Positions 1 to 15,100 of a stretch of DNA of 64,000 nt are shown here, piece by piece. The notes beneath the pieces were generated by a model. The model made no database searches, was not told the origin of the DNA, and worked only from the letters and a program-made list of their open reading frames with translations. Position numbers and translations under genes: made by a program. Numbering within the stretch: position 1 is the first letter of the stretch; each line of letters starts with the position of its first letter. Source of the DNA: Glandiceps talaboti. Taxonomy: Eukaryota > Hemichordata > Enteropneusta > Spengelidae. The stretch is from the NCBI RefSeq assembly GCF_964340395.1, contig NC_135550.1, positions 27,946,176-28,010,175 of the forward strand. The letters are read 5' to 3'.

Positions 1-395
1 TCATATATCAGGACAAAGGTACCAGCATTAATGACATGAAAATGTTGTAACTTTGAATTTTATTATGATAAATAATTGATAGCAGACAATGAGTGGGTTT
101 TTTTGTATGTTATGTCAACATATGATGTTCTTTCTATATTCATTAAAGCAGAGAAATATACAACCACTTTATTGTAAATCTTTAAATACAATGGACTAGC
201 ATGCTTGGAAGTGAACTCAATATAAGATATTATGTCTATGTAACTTTACTGCAAAGTACTTTCTCTGTCCATGAAGCAAACACATGTCAAAGCATAATAA
301 TTATATGGTCGGATAATGAATTAACTTTCTATACTTCATGGTATTTCAAACTTTTGTCTCATCTGAAGTATAAAATCTCTGATCAGCTAACTTAC

Positions 396-3300
396 CTGCC
401 AACAACTTGAAACATTTCCATGAGTAGTGGAGCTGCCTGTGCTGGGTCTCTACGAGTGAAAGTTGACAATACCACTATAGCTAGGGATATGGTATCCTCA
501 TCATATTCCTCTATAGCTGAACCACACTCAGAACACCTAGTGGTGAAAGCACGATGGGTCAGGTCAGAGGTGAAAGGTTAACCATCCAAGGCATTTAAAC
601 TTACAATGATACTGTTTTGAATAAAATGACAGTCATGTCTACAAGCACCCCATTCTAAACACTGTGTACACTTGAGTCATCACAACTGACCTGACTATGG
701 TAATGTCGTTGATTTTTTTGTAAATGCCAAAACAATTCTATTTTCTAAAAGTACGGTAAATGGTAACAGTTACATTTGGTGACAAAATAAAAATTATCAT
801 GACAGAGCTGACCATATAATTTTGAATCCATCAATAAATCATGTCAAACTATTAAAGTGTTCAAAAATATTACAATCATTTTATGACAATATTGAAAATT
901 TGAATAAAATATTGAGAACTTTACCTGTTGGCAACGACTGCATTTCTGTCTTCATGAAATCTTCTTACAGCAGAAAACACACTGCTACGTTTAGCTTTAC
1001 TTTTAGACGTTCTCCTTTTTGATCTTCTGTGTCTTCGTGACTTCTTATCACCTCCGTTCTTTCTTCCTTTTTCTCCATCTTTGTAAGATGCCCACTTCTT
1101 TGACATAGATAACTTGGAATGCTGTCTCTCACCTCCAAGTGCCAACTTTCTAGCTATTTCTGAACTTACTCCAATTTTACGCACTTTCTTAGCTCTAAAC
1201 TTAGGATGAATTTTTGGATGTTCAGATTCACTTTCTGATGTTCTGGCTGACTCAGGTGTCTTCTTTTCATCCATACTATCACTTGGTAAGGGAGTACTCT
1301 CTTGCAGTTGGGTTATTGTGATATCTTGTGGAGGTGTGTCTGTTTGATTGATATCAGACCCTGAACTATCCTCCCCTCCAACCATAAAATCTGCAGAGTT
1401 ATTTGCCAAGTGTGTAGCTTGCAGTAGATCCCTGGTCAAATCATCAATACTCACTAGTGGTGTTGGGTCATCGTTATTCATCAATAATGGTTGTTCAGGT
1501 CTTGGTGATTCCGATTCATCATTCTCATCTTCATCTTCTTCATCTTCTTCCCTGATGACAGGAGAACCAGGTAGACCATGACAGTGATGTTTAGCATTGA
1601 CCACTGACGCTGACCTGTGTAATTTCTTGGCATCATCATGCTGAAGACAACTCACTTTGGCATCTCCACTTAAAGCACTGTAGGAAATACTCTTAGCAAT
1701 TTTACCTGCACCTTGTTTGCGTAAATCACCTACACTCCAACTACTACTCAGCGATTTACTTCGTGGATCGTCTTTGCTCTTGTTGAATATCTTGGAAAAG
1801 ATTCCACCAGAGTCATCTTTCCTAGAAGTGACACTTTCCTTAGGTGTACTTGTTGTTGGGATGTTACCACTGATATTGGATAGTTCCTGTTGTCCCATCA
1901 TGGGAGTTTCTGCTTCAAGGAGAGGAGATGTAGGACTATGTGATGGGGAAGAATCAGACTCAACAGTTGAACCCTCTTCCTCAATGATATCTGAAAAGCA
2001 CCAAGTAAAGAAAAATAAACAAAAAATAAAAATTTACTATCCTAGGCAGCAACAAGACATAACATAATGATGGAGAACTTAACAAATAATAATAATATTG
2101 GTTTTTATACAGTGCTTTCCCACTCTGTGCTCAAAGCATTGCACAATTATTACCCCTGGCAGGGATCTATAGCGGCACAATGGCCCTATATACTTCCTCA
2201 ACTCCCCGGGGAGCATACAATCCATCGTAGCCTTTATAAGCACATGGGATTAAAGCATTCACATTGCAACCTCTATCCTACCAGGTCCTCAATTATACAG
2301 CTGGGTTGAGGCACTGTCGTGGTTCAAATCTTGCCCAAGGACTTTAACCACTCAGAAATAAACATCAGCAATGGGACCCAAACTTACAACCTCCTGATTC
2401 CAAGCCAGCGACTCTAACTTGACCATCATGACTCCACAACACATATCTAGAATGTACAAAAATACAAAAGGTTGCAAATTTGAAAAAATCAACTCAAATT
2501 AACATCGCTATTGTCACCTGTTTTCTGGGAAGGTAATGCCGGGCTGGTAGCTCCCCATATATCTTCTGCCTGTGGAGGCTCAGGTTTCTTAGGTTTACAC
2601 CGATGAACTTGTGCATCAATTGTATTGATAGCAATGCGTACCAAGTCACGGACTTGTTTGTTGACAGTTGGTACATCAAATCTGTACTGTAATGGTAAGA
2701 AATAAGGAAAAATTACAGCAGTCTAGTTAAACTCAATATAATGAGAGTTTGGATAAGTCAAAGTTCAAGGGTGAATACAAGTTGTTTATTTGTTGGGATT
2801 TTTGCAGTGACAATTCGTAAATATCAAAATTTACAAAATGGTGCCGTTACAATCTCACTACATTTTCTCTGAGTATATTTCAAAAAGTACATGTATATGC
2901 CAATGTATTTGTGTAATGGTCAGAGGCTTGAAGTTCAATAGCATTTTAGCTCATGCTACAGGGAACAAGAAGACAACTTTTTCTTACATGTGTCTGCAAT
3001 AATACATCAGGTAGTCACTGGGTTGACATAATAATGGAATGATTGTTATATTCTATGACTTGCCAAAATGGTAAAATCCTATATCTGGTAACAAGCCTTT
3101 TGATCTATCCATAAACTCTGATACCATTCCCAAAATTGAATAACCTTTACCTTGTACAGTATGACAAGTAATGTCAACATCCAGGAATGTCTACAATGTG
3201 GGTCCAAATACCACAGAGTATAGTCTACTGGTTGGAAATCATGGGGTGACTTCTGAGGTGATGGGCAGTATTTGAGTAAGTCTAATGCCAGCAACATCAG

Positions 3301-6300
3301 TTGCGTTCCCAGTTTGACATTCCTATCCAACACCTGCAAACAAAAAGACAACACAATCAGACACAGAATGAAAGTTTGGCTAGGTCAAAGGTCATAAACA
3401 AAGCATACGACAACCTATTTGATTCAGACATAGAATGAGAGTTTGGATAAGTCAAAGTTCAAGGGTGAATACAAGTTGTTTATTTGTTGGGATTTTTGCA
3501 GTGACATTTTGCTATTATCATAAATGTTGGTACTTACAGTAAGTGATAGTATGTGTGAAGAATTGACGAAAAATCAAAAGAAAGGTGTTCTTCATATTGC
3601 TTCGTTGATAAATTTGGTATCTAGGTTTAAACTTCATCAAATGGTGCCATCTTGACGGTTTTGTGAAAGTATCACATGATTGTACATACCAGAAATTATG
3701 TGATACTTATCTCATATTCATACGATATCATAAATATTGTTAATGTACTTGAACTTATTTCTAAAATGTTCCCTAGCTACCATAGAGGAAACGCTTTCAC
3801 TGTTTACTGTCTTACCTAAGGGAGTCCAGCAATGGCAGAATAGAATGTAGCTCATTTTAGGAGTCCAGCAACAGATAATGTAGCTTACCTTAGGGAGTCC
3901 AGCAATGACAGCATAGAATGCTGCAGACTGTCTAAGATGATGAGGTGAAAGTGTGAATGCTTTCTCATACTGGTTGTATCCTAGCAACACCATCACATGT
4001 CTTAGGACAGTGGTCTGGAATAAAAAATGGATATGAGCAATGATAAGTTAAATCTGTTTTGTTTTCAACTGTAAAATAGGTCATACACACGGTAAGTATT
4101 CTTAATTTGGTACTGTTCACAGCTAATCAATAACATTTTTGATCCAACAAGACTTTTGTATTATATGATATGCATGGATTTTCTTTTCAGTTTACAATCC
4201 TAAACAATATTCGGCCCTTCCCTAAAGGTCTCTCCTCTCTTGTATACATATTGAAATTCAAGGTTGTGATTAAAAGAAAATAGACTTTACTTATTTTTAA
4301 ATCACATTTTCCAATTTCAAAAATTGCACATTTTTCCAAGTAAAGATTTCATGAAATAGTCAATAACTAAACTCACCATTGCTTTACCAGCAAATCTTTC
4401 ATCTTGACTGTTTTCAATGTCTGTCTTGGTCATAAACTGAAATGTAAAGTTTAATATCATGGTTTAATACTTAATCCTTTCATCAAGACTTTGAATACAA
4501 ATTTCATGACAAACTTTCACTTTGCATGGACACATAGTAATGACAAACAATGTTATGCTGTTTTATCATGCTAAATGTACTCAGGGATAGGTGGAAGCTA
4601 TTTGCATTGGGAAAACATAATGGGTCGGTCCTTCAGTTGAACACAAATCGACATATTGAAAATTACCTTCATCAGTAGAAAAATGAGTTGATGTACAGTT
4701 TCTTTGTCAAGTGAAGACAAGTCTATCTCAGGTGGTACTTCAGGAAACCACTGCTCTTCTTCTAATGTTTTTAAATGACCATCTGAAAACATCATATCAG
4801 TCAAACCTGCCATGTGCATAACTGGAGCTGAAATCTGTCGACTGTAAGTGGACTTCTCTCTGCTCAGAGAATCTACATAAAAAATAATGTATTGCATTAC
4901 AGACAATTCATGAGTTATCAACATAAATGACAAGTTTGGAATAATAAAAACATTACTTTTACTTTTATCAAGGCCAAGACAGAGTGACAGAGAGCTAAAG
5001 CAATTATACTTGTGAATGAAATAAACTTATGAACTTCATATTTTGATATATTTTTGATATTTTACATAACTTGACATCCATAAAGAAATTAAAATACAAT
5101 GTATCACCTTTTTATTACAGTTTCACTACATGTTAAAAAAATTATCCAATTAATGAAATATCATTATTGGGTTTTTAATTCATGAACGCTATAATATGTG
5201 CTTTGCAAACAACAGACACACATAAACTCAAATTAGTTAATTAATTGCTATCATATTCATTTATAAATATTATCATAATTATATATTTAGGAGTACAATA
5301 CCTGATTGATGAGGCATTCTTTTGTTGATATTAGCTGACACATTGGTTGGCATGGAGATAGTTCTTCTGTAATTCTGTTTATTTGGACTTCCTGGTCTTG
5401 CTGTGAAACTAGAGCTCAATGATCGTATACTTTCAGAACGTGAACGAGCAAAGCGAGCACGATTCAACTTCCTCATGAAGGCTTCACTGCGGTCCATCAA
5501 TCCAGCATTTGATCTTGTCATATCTGCAACAACATGCATTGACGGAGAAATATTGATATTTTAAAAGAAATATTTTCTTTTTGGAGGAAGATGACTTCTT
5601 TCCTTTTTGAAATATTTGAAATGTACATTGGCAACAATACACTACTAAACATACCAACTGTGACAGCATCATCCTATGTACAGTGTCAAGGTCAACTCAA
5701 CAGAATTCCTGAAACAGTGAATGGAATACTCACCCACAGGGAAGGGGAACTCCTTGTTCTGTTCAAGGTCTACCTGGGCTTCTAAAGACAATGTATCCAG
5801 TCTATTCATAAAGAATTCCCAAGAGAGTGCATGTATTTCTGGTACATGATGATGGAGAAGACTGATGTGGTGTAAGATCAATGGTCGATCATCAATGACA
5901 GAATCCCACTGGAATTCTAGACAGGACACCAAAGCCTAGTGATATAAACACAGGTAGAAAAGACAGATTAGATCAAATTCAGTGAAAGTAATGGTTAGTC
6001 ATACAGCCTGATGAGGTTGACAACTAAGAACAAATAACCACTAGATTAGGGTGACATATCCACCAGTCAGTGAATTCAGTCATTATACAACACAAATGTG
6101 ATAGATGTACATTTTTGGCCAACTCCTTCAGTATCCATTTGAGCACCTTATCACCGATTTCATTTTACCCTCTACAGTAAGACATTGACAATAAAGGCTA
6201 TCAATCCAATAACCCTTACCTTCAATGATTTCCTCCTAATGCTTTCCAGCATCAACACTGCCTTAGCAGACACTGATGGACAGATATCATCCACTGCATT

Positions 6301-9078
6301 AATCAGATAACAGAATGCATGGGCTAGTGATGACATGATCAATGCGTTGTTGGCAAACATCTTCTTTTCAACAAACCGGGCCAGTACAGTCACTTTCTCA
6401 ACTGTAAACAAAAACAACATGAATTAAGTGTTAGCATAATTTGAAGATATTCCTCACTCAATAATCATGATTATTTTTATTGGTTATTGTAATTAATCAA
6501 TGATATATATTTTTATTGATATCACAGGTAATCATGCATTTACTCAACAAACAATATCAGAAATATTAAACCATAACTTTAAATAATCTTAAAACAAAAC
6601 AATTGCTAATTCATCATATTTTAGGAATTAATCAGGCTAATAATATTTGAATGTTGAAAAAACACAATTACAAAATTAAAATCAACTCAATTCTGTTCCA
6701 GTTAGTTCATTGAGATAAACTTTTGAGGTGACGTGTATTACCTGAATTAAACCTTGTATGCCAGTTGCCATCATTAAACTCTTTGTCAACCAATTCCCAG
6801 AATACATCTACAGCTGCTGGTAGTGCCATACAGTGGAGGATAAGGGGTACAAGAATCTGGGCAACATGTGAGATGTCAGCATGTAGTAACTTCCATAAAC
6901 TATATGAAAAATATAACATGAACAATGATGCATTCAATGTACTTCATTCAATGATGTTGGACTATCAAGATCAATCTAAAGTAACCCCCCAAAAAAAGAA
7001 GCAATTCTCCAGCTTTAATATTTTAATGCTAACAGCTGGACATAGATACATACTACTACCTACAATGTTGTAAATTTCAATGCAACAAAACCTGGCAAAC
7101 AATTACAGCATACGTTTTCTTTTGCGCTTCCAATTTGTTTGTACAAACAATTTATTTTTACATTTACTTTCAATTTAAATTTCAATCCTGAAGCTACACT
7201 ACCTTCAGGACACCGGGTTGATAAACTGTTTGTTCTTTATACCTTTATTAATCAGATTGAAGGCTTTTCTAACAACACAATGTCAAGGGAGAGAGAGAGA
7301 GTTTCTGATAGACGTGTATGAATACTATACTTAGGGATAAGTAGATTCTCCTGTAGCCAGATGAGGTAACCAATGTGATCCCTTGCAGCTGTGTGAAGAC
7401 ATTCTGCATTCAGACACAACACCTTGATACAGCTTACTATGTATAACAGGATATCTGGATCATCATACTTGGACAGTTCCTGTGTTAGGTGGACAAAAAA
7501 TCAGCCATTAGGCTCTACTACTCACACTTGATAATATCACAGTATTCATAATACAAACATTGTCTGCATTAAAGGAAATGCATTCTTCAGATCAGTAAAA
7601 TCATATATAAGACAATTATCTAATTAACATTTGTTGTTTTTTCAAATATCAAGGAAACATTCTTGGGATATATGGCAATATTTTTCATGTTGTAAATTAA
7701 AGTACCTTAATCATGCTGAAACAAAAATATCCACAAAATAATGCATTTGTCTCTCTAATATAAGAATTCTTTCACTGGATGCTGGGTATATTTTCTGTCT
7801 TTGACATGCTAGATTTAATCATTCATCTGACCTTTGACAAATCATGCTGAAGTACATCAATGTAATTAATCTCAATGATTTGCAAAAAACATAATACAAC
7901 AGGAGGAGGATTGTGCATGTGTATATCTGACCTTTGACCTAGACCAAGGAATGATTAGAGAGCACCACACATCTGGAAACAGGTGGACATGCAGGATATG
8001 GGAATAACCAATGACATGCACATGTTACACTGGGAAGAAAGAGTTGGAAAAAAAAATCACATGATTTACTTCACTTTGGATATATCAAAAACATGCTGTA
8101 AATGATACACTGTGCATAACACTGTACATCTATGATGGTGTCAAGGATATTTTTACAGTGGTATAGTCATATCATGGGAAATAGTGATGACACACAATAT
8201 TTCAAAGATAACAAAAAATCACACCTTCAAGAAGGAATGCAAAAGTTGCATGGATTTGGGAAACTCATTGACACGAAACTTAAAACTGCCATGACTTGTT
8301 GGCCAGCTGTCTTCAGAGTCTGTTGAAGTATCATGTACTGTGTCTGTGTCATCAGTGCTGGACTGTGTGGTTCCTTTGTCTGTTAGCTGCTGTTGTGAAT
8401 GGTTGCCTGTTGTTGTCAGGCTGTCACTTGATGACACATTCTTAGAATTCAGTGGAGAAGCTGAAAGCATACTTGGTGCAACCAATTCTGCTCCTATATC
8501 ACTCTCCATGTTGAGAAGGTCATCCACAGAAGGAACAAATTTGGGTTTTTCTTGTTTTGCTTTCATCTTGACAGTGAGATTCCTTGACGTTTTCTTCTTG
8601 TGTTTGTATCCTTTGTTCAGTGCTTCTGAAATACTCTGTTCTAGTTTCTTCTCATTGATTTCATTGAGTTCTGATATCTTGATCTCATCTCTAGGTGCAA
8701 TGTAAGTTATCAAGTCTAGTACCAGCTGATACCAGAGTGCCGACATTTCACATAGTGTACATTCTATATGTGCTTCCTGACTACAGTGATGATCTTCATT
8801 CCAGTCAACACCAATCATTTGAGTCAGAAGTGGTATAATTTCTCTGGACAGACTATCCTCCATACCTTGATGGAATGGTAACTCCTGAAGTTCAGCCTAA
8901 CAAACAATTCCAGATAAATTAAACATGATTATTTTCTAGATATTTGTTCAGTATTACAACTAAATCTTCAATTAAAAGTCTTATTAGAACATTTTGGAAT
9001 GCTAGATTTGACTTTGGAAAGCCATATGCCATAATTTGACATTTTCAAAATTGAGGAAAAAGAAAGATAGAGAGAGAG

Positions 9079-9154
<76 letters not shown>

Positions 9155-12100
9155 TATATATACTTGCATGAGATGTCAAAATAATGTGGACTGAGAAAAT
9201 GAATCAGTGTTTAAATGTCCTTAATTTGTGAAGGTTAGAAAATCCTTCTACATAGTAATAATTATTTGAAATTGTAGTGATTCATTCAAACATTCAAATT
9301 GCTAATGATATTGTCTTCCATACAGAGTACTACAATGCCCTGGGTATCAATTAGTCTACTCAATTCTATATAAATTGGAAAGATTGAAGAATCATGCTTT
9401 GTGAAATTTACAATTCCAATTTTACCTGTTTTAAGATTAAATCCAGCATCATAACAAAGCATGTTATTTTGAGTTCATTACCACTTAGTTTAAGTGACTC
9501 TGGTTGGTGTTTTCTGTATTGTGATCCAAAGCCATCATTTAGACTACCCAATGTACTTCTACCAGTGTAACTATAGTGAGTTGACATAGATAGTACACCC
9601 TTACTAAACATACTTAGGACCAGAGGCAGGGGAACTACTACGTCCAGCTGGGACAAAATCTATGGCAAGACAAAACATATACATACATCAGTCAGTACTG
9701 CACAAAAATAAGTCTATGCTGTATACAATACTGCTTGCATTGTCAATATCCAAATGATCTGTTATTTTTGTTCAATGTAGCCAAAGAATTATGAGAAACA
9801 GAGACAAGAATTACCATTCCAACTTGCTTGTTTACCACAAATATCTAATTCATCTTACTCATATCACATTGTATTTTCTTTTCAAAAACATATTGTCATC
9901 ATAATAACTAAACATTTTCCAAATATCTACAAGCAAATACGCAATTATTTTATTTTTTATTTTTGTAATCATTACAAACTTACAATGAACACATTATACC
10001 ATTACACATACCTGCATCCATACCAATCCTTGCTCCTGTTCTTCAGGAGAGGTGTCTTCAAATTTTCTTACAACAAATGCAAACATTTTTTCAGCAGTGA
10101 AAGGTAATGGACCGAGGTTAAAGGTTAGTAACCACTGTAAAGTTTTCTGGAGTTTAGGTAACTCTTCTTCTGTCAAGTCTGAATGAATAGCTTCCATCCA
10201 ATGAGGCATAATATAATCCCATACCTAAGGAGTAAAGTAAAAATAAACATTAAGATAGGGTGTACATGCTGCAATAAGTCAAATTGATATTTACAAAACG
10301 AAACTTATAGGCAAACAATTCTTGTATGAGAGATTACAAAATGTGATAGATTTACTCACCTCAAAACTGATAATATTGTATGGTGTCAGTGCAAAGATTC
10401 TATTGATTCCTTCTTCTAGCTGTACCACAGTACTTGACAATGTCTCCCTATCAAATCAAAGTACATCATACAATTGTTACAGAGTATGCATAAATGTTCA
10501 ATACCCCGATCTGATCTCAGTTTGATATCTCCAGTCGTTTTCAGATTCAATTAATTAATTATAAATTTTGCTATTGATAAAACAATGATGTTTCCTCTTT
10601 TCCGTTATGCAATGTTTTAAATTTGTGAGTAATGTTTAATTCTACTTCTATAACGGCAGTTTGAAATCTTTGAAATGCTATGTTTATGTGCAGCATTGAT
10701 TGGTAACTTACCAACTTTGGCATATTGTGGTGGGTGGGGCAACAGGTATGGGTTGTATACTTACCAATGGCCACCAACTTTGGCATACTCAGGTGGGTAG
10801 GGCAACAGGTATGGGTTGTATACTTACCAATGACCACCAACTTTGGCATACTCTGGTGGGTAGGGCAACAGGTATGGGTTGTATACTTACCAATGGCCAC
10901 CAACTTTGGCATACTCAGGTGGGTGGGGCAACAGGTATGGGTTGTATACTTACCAATGACCACCAACTTTGGCATACTCAGGTGGGTGGGGCAACAGATA
11001 TGGGTTGTATACTTACCAATGACCACCAACTTTGGCATACTCAGGTGGGTGGGGCAACAGATATGGGTTGTATACTTACCAATAACCACCAACTCTGGCA
11101 TACTCAGGTGGGTGGGGCAACAGATATGGGTTGTATACTTACCAATAACCACCAACTCTGGCATACTCAGGTGGGTGGGGAACAGGTATGGATGGTATAC
11201 TTACCAATGACCACCAACTTTGGCATACTCTGGTGGATGGGGCAGCAGACAGGACACAAATACATCAAAATGGCTGTGACTTAATCCAATCAACCAATTT
11301 GCTAAATATTCTGGTTTTAACTGCTCCAAATCTACACCTCTGTCATCTGTCAAATACAACAAGATAAAAGTTAGGTTGTGTATAACAGAAAACTGATAAC
11401 CTTTAGAACTGCATCAATTGATCTGTCATTTCATCTAAGTACAAATGCTCATTGATGATATAATGTTTTCATTGGTGCTGGAAGTTTGGTGCAATTTATG
11501 GCACATGTATGGATTTTATGATGATTCATGAAATATTCTTTAGTTATCATAGTTGAAATGGCTTCATGTATAAACAACACCTTCCTGATTAATACAGAAA
11601 ACTCCAAAAGCTCTCTGAAAATGTTTTGAAGATATAAAGTCAGGCACTTGAATATTTGACTGTGTACTGATCAGAAGGCTATCGATTAATACGAATTGCT
11701 TTTTACTTTGCCCTCTCTAAAGTTTAGTAAATCCAGTGCTTAATCACATGATTATAATCACACGAAGGTCACAAAATCTTCATATGATTGTTGTAAAATC
11801 TAATGAATAATTATTTGATCAACAATATGATTAATCATTCTACTTTTTATAAGGTTGTTAATTAATTATATGATTATTTTAGTTATGTGATCCCTGATCA
11901 TATGTCAGTTGTAAAATAGTGGTTTCATAATTATACTTCCTTGATTTTTTTCAATCTTTATTAGGGAAAAACCAGAGTTTTTCTTTTAAGGGTGATAGGG
12001 ATTTGTGAATGTAAATGGCATGCATATTTGACTGTAAATTGCTATTGATAAAACAATTGTATTTCTCCTTTTCAGTTATACATTGTTTTTAAATTTTCTA

Positions 12101-15100
12101 AACTACAATATAGAATTCTTACGATTATGCTTTGATAACACGAAGAATTAATATTTGTTAGTGATTTTGTATACATGACAGAGTGAATTGGTGTCTATGA
12201 AAAAAAGTGGTGAAATGTTGGGTGAAAATGCCAAATATGAGGGTGTATATATATGACAATATTTGAGATTTGAACTCACCACCAGGTTGTAAAGCAGTGG
12301 CTACAAACCACTGAAATAACATACTCAACATTCTACCAAACACTTCCATTGGTGTCTTTTCTGTAGGTGTACATTTTTCAACCAGCATCCAAACACCATA
12401 GCGACTTAGAATTCTTAGACCTTCCCCTGACTCATCTTGGCTGTCCAGTTCTTCATTGTTCATAGTATGCTGTACATGTGGATTACCAGTGTGTGAGGAG
12501 TATTGTGACGGGGAAGTCACTCCCATCTCATAGTGTCTCTTTTTGTCTATTGGCTGTGCTTCTTTTAGAAGACTGTCAAAAGAAATAAATCACAATGTAT
12601 AACTTTCTGTCTTTTTGGTCATAATGAGTATTAATGACTTGATTTCATAAATTACAATATTTGGTTTACACAATGCACACTGACTCATCTGAGTACCTCG
12701 AGTCACCCCAACTCTGATCATGACCATAATAATTAATATATAATATATTTCTTCAAACTGAATATTAACTCTATACATATCAAATTATAATTTTTCACAC
12801 CATAGATTATCACAAGAATTTGGTTGGCCACTGCAATGATTAAAAAACATTGACAAGACTTGAAAGAATGACATGGAATATTAATAATAAACAAAGTAAA
12901 GCTAAATACAAAATGGGATATCTGAAAGTATTCTCAGTGAAGTCATTTAAACTATCCCTATGCTGTGAGCAACATCAATGGCATTGGATAAACAGCTGCA
13001 TACAATGAAATTAGTAATACATGCGTTAATGTTGGTCATTCTACACATTACTGCCGGTAATTTGTCAAAAGAATACAGAATTCAACAAAATGACCCACCT
13101 TACTACACTTTCCACCATGTAACTTTGTTCTTCCAGAGGACAATTCCATGGATCTGGTGGTAAACCTTGAATTATATGTTCTTTATTTTCTGGATGTTGA
13201 TGAACATTTTGAAAACAATTCTGACAATATCGTACAGCTTTGTTACGATTGTGAATTGTACACTCACTACCATAGCAGGTAACTACTGCTAGTTTGTCTA
13301 CTGAAGTACAATTCTGCTGAAATAAACGAAAAGGATGGAGTGAATTATATTAAAGTTCATCTCTGTTTTTCAATGATTTTTAAAGCCAATGATTTCAATC
13401 CTAGATTCTTACAAAGTTGTTATCTTGTCATTGAAGCATTAGGATTACATAAGGTTTTTCTTTTGTTCTGGGCCAACTTTACCTATACACGTAGTTGGAC
13501 AGAAAATTGTTTTTCACTCCTTAATTTCAATTACAGTAATATCTTTAAAACTTCTTGATCTATAAAATCAAAAGTTACTGATTAGATCATACATACCTTG
13601 TTTTCGCACACTTTAGAAACATGATCTTGTGCAAACAACACTGCCCTCATTGGTTTGTCTGTTTCTCTGTAGAAGTTCAAAGAGAAAGAAAGAAAGAAAG
13701 TAATGTCAAATTGCCAATGACCCGGTATACATGACAAGCACATGTGACTATATGACTGTACAGGTAACTACTACATAGTTTTATGAGGAATGACATTTCA
13801 CCTGTGTTTGGTATCAACAGACTCGTGATTTGATGCCCAATACTTTAACTATTACCATTTTGAAAACATCAAATTCATCACTTTAAATCTGTTCTCCAAC
13901 AAAGCAAATGGTAAGTAACCTAGACCTGACAAACTTTATACTTAGCATACACTGAGGAGACTGACACAGAATTGAGTACAAAGATTAATTTACCTCTGAA
14001 GGTAGTCACTGCAGTCATTACATAGATATAATGGTGGTGGGTGTTCACTATACTGGGCTGCCACTGATGGATCCATACTCATCTACAAGTAAGAGAAAGA
14101 GATATCTTATCAGAAAAAGTTACAACCAAATACATATGTTTCATTTTTTTACTGATTACTCTCAGACTATGAAATTGTTCTGTCATTTCATCTGTTTTAA
14201 ATTATTAAAATTACACAACATATATCACTCACTAATGTCAAGATGCCTTTATAACATCATTTTTCATGAATTAATGTTTTTGTAGATACTGATTAAATTG
14301 AAATATGACATTGACCAGTGGCATGTATTATGGTTGCTTTCTATGAATTTGGTGAAAAGGTTCCTTGATGTGAAAATCATGACACAATCACGTGTACAAT
14401 TTGCCAAAACTCATCAAAGTATACTAAGTGACATTGATGTATCATACAATGAATTCAACTTACCATGGTGGCTGCATTATTGACAGGATTTCGACAGTTA
14501 GTCATCTGACACAGGATTGGATTCCAAGCTGCAAATCATTCGTACAAAAAACAGTTTTCAAAAAAGGCATATTTGGAAAGGTTTTATAGAGAGCAAAAGG
14601 TAAGAATGTACTTTATTCAAATACACCAAGTAGTACAGAAAAGTGTCTATGAAAGGATTATTTCTCGACTCATAACTTGGCACATGTCAATATTTTGACT
14701 CAGATGTCTCTTGATACAATTTTTTGGTATTCTTTTCACATTGACAATATTCGTTGTTGGCGACATTGAGCCTGACTTCACAATATCAGGCTCCATACAG
14801 ATACATTAATAACACTTTCTACTTTCACAACATATGCTTCTTGAGTAGTAATATTATATTCATCATCACTTATCTCAAGTATGATATTTGTAATGTTATT
14901 ATACCTAAATGAATTATAGTATTAAATGGCTTACAAAATTATAAGGTTTTACTTGACTGATAGAAGGAACAATCACATGATTTTGTTGAGAAATGGGTCG
15001 GTTATAAAAACTCACCAATATATTTGAAATCTCTGACTTCAGTCAATGGTGGTATCAGTGAAGGCCAGTAGTGGAACAATAACTGCACAGCTGGTTTCCT

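Noticed and set aside
8968-9153. Cys-Val repeat ORF
   Set aside because: (CA)n microsatellite in a UNC79 intron.
10571-11284. Long ORFs of 160-197 codons with 21-residue repeats on both strands
   Set aside because: They are by-products of the 63 bp array, which is a multiple of three. The real coding signal here is the UNC79 exon 13 tail and its repeated splice donor.
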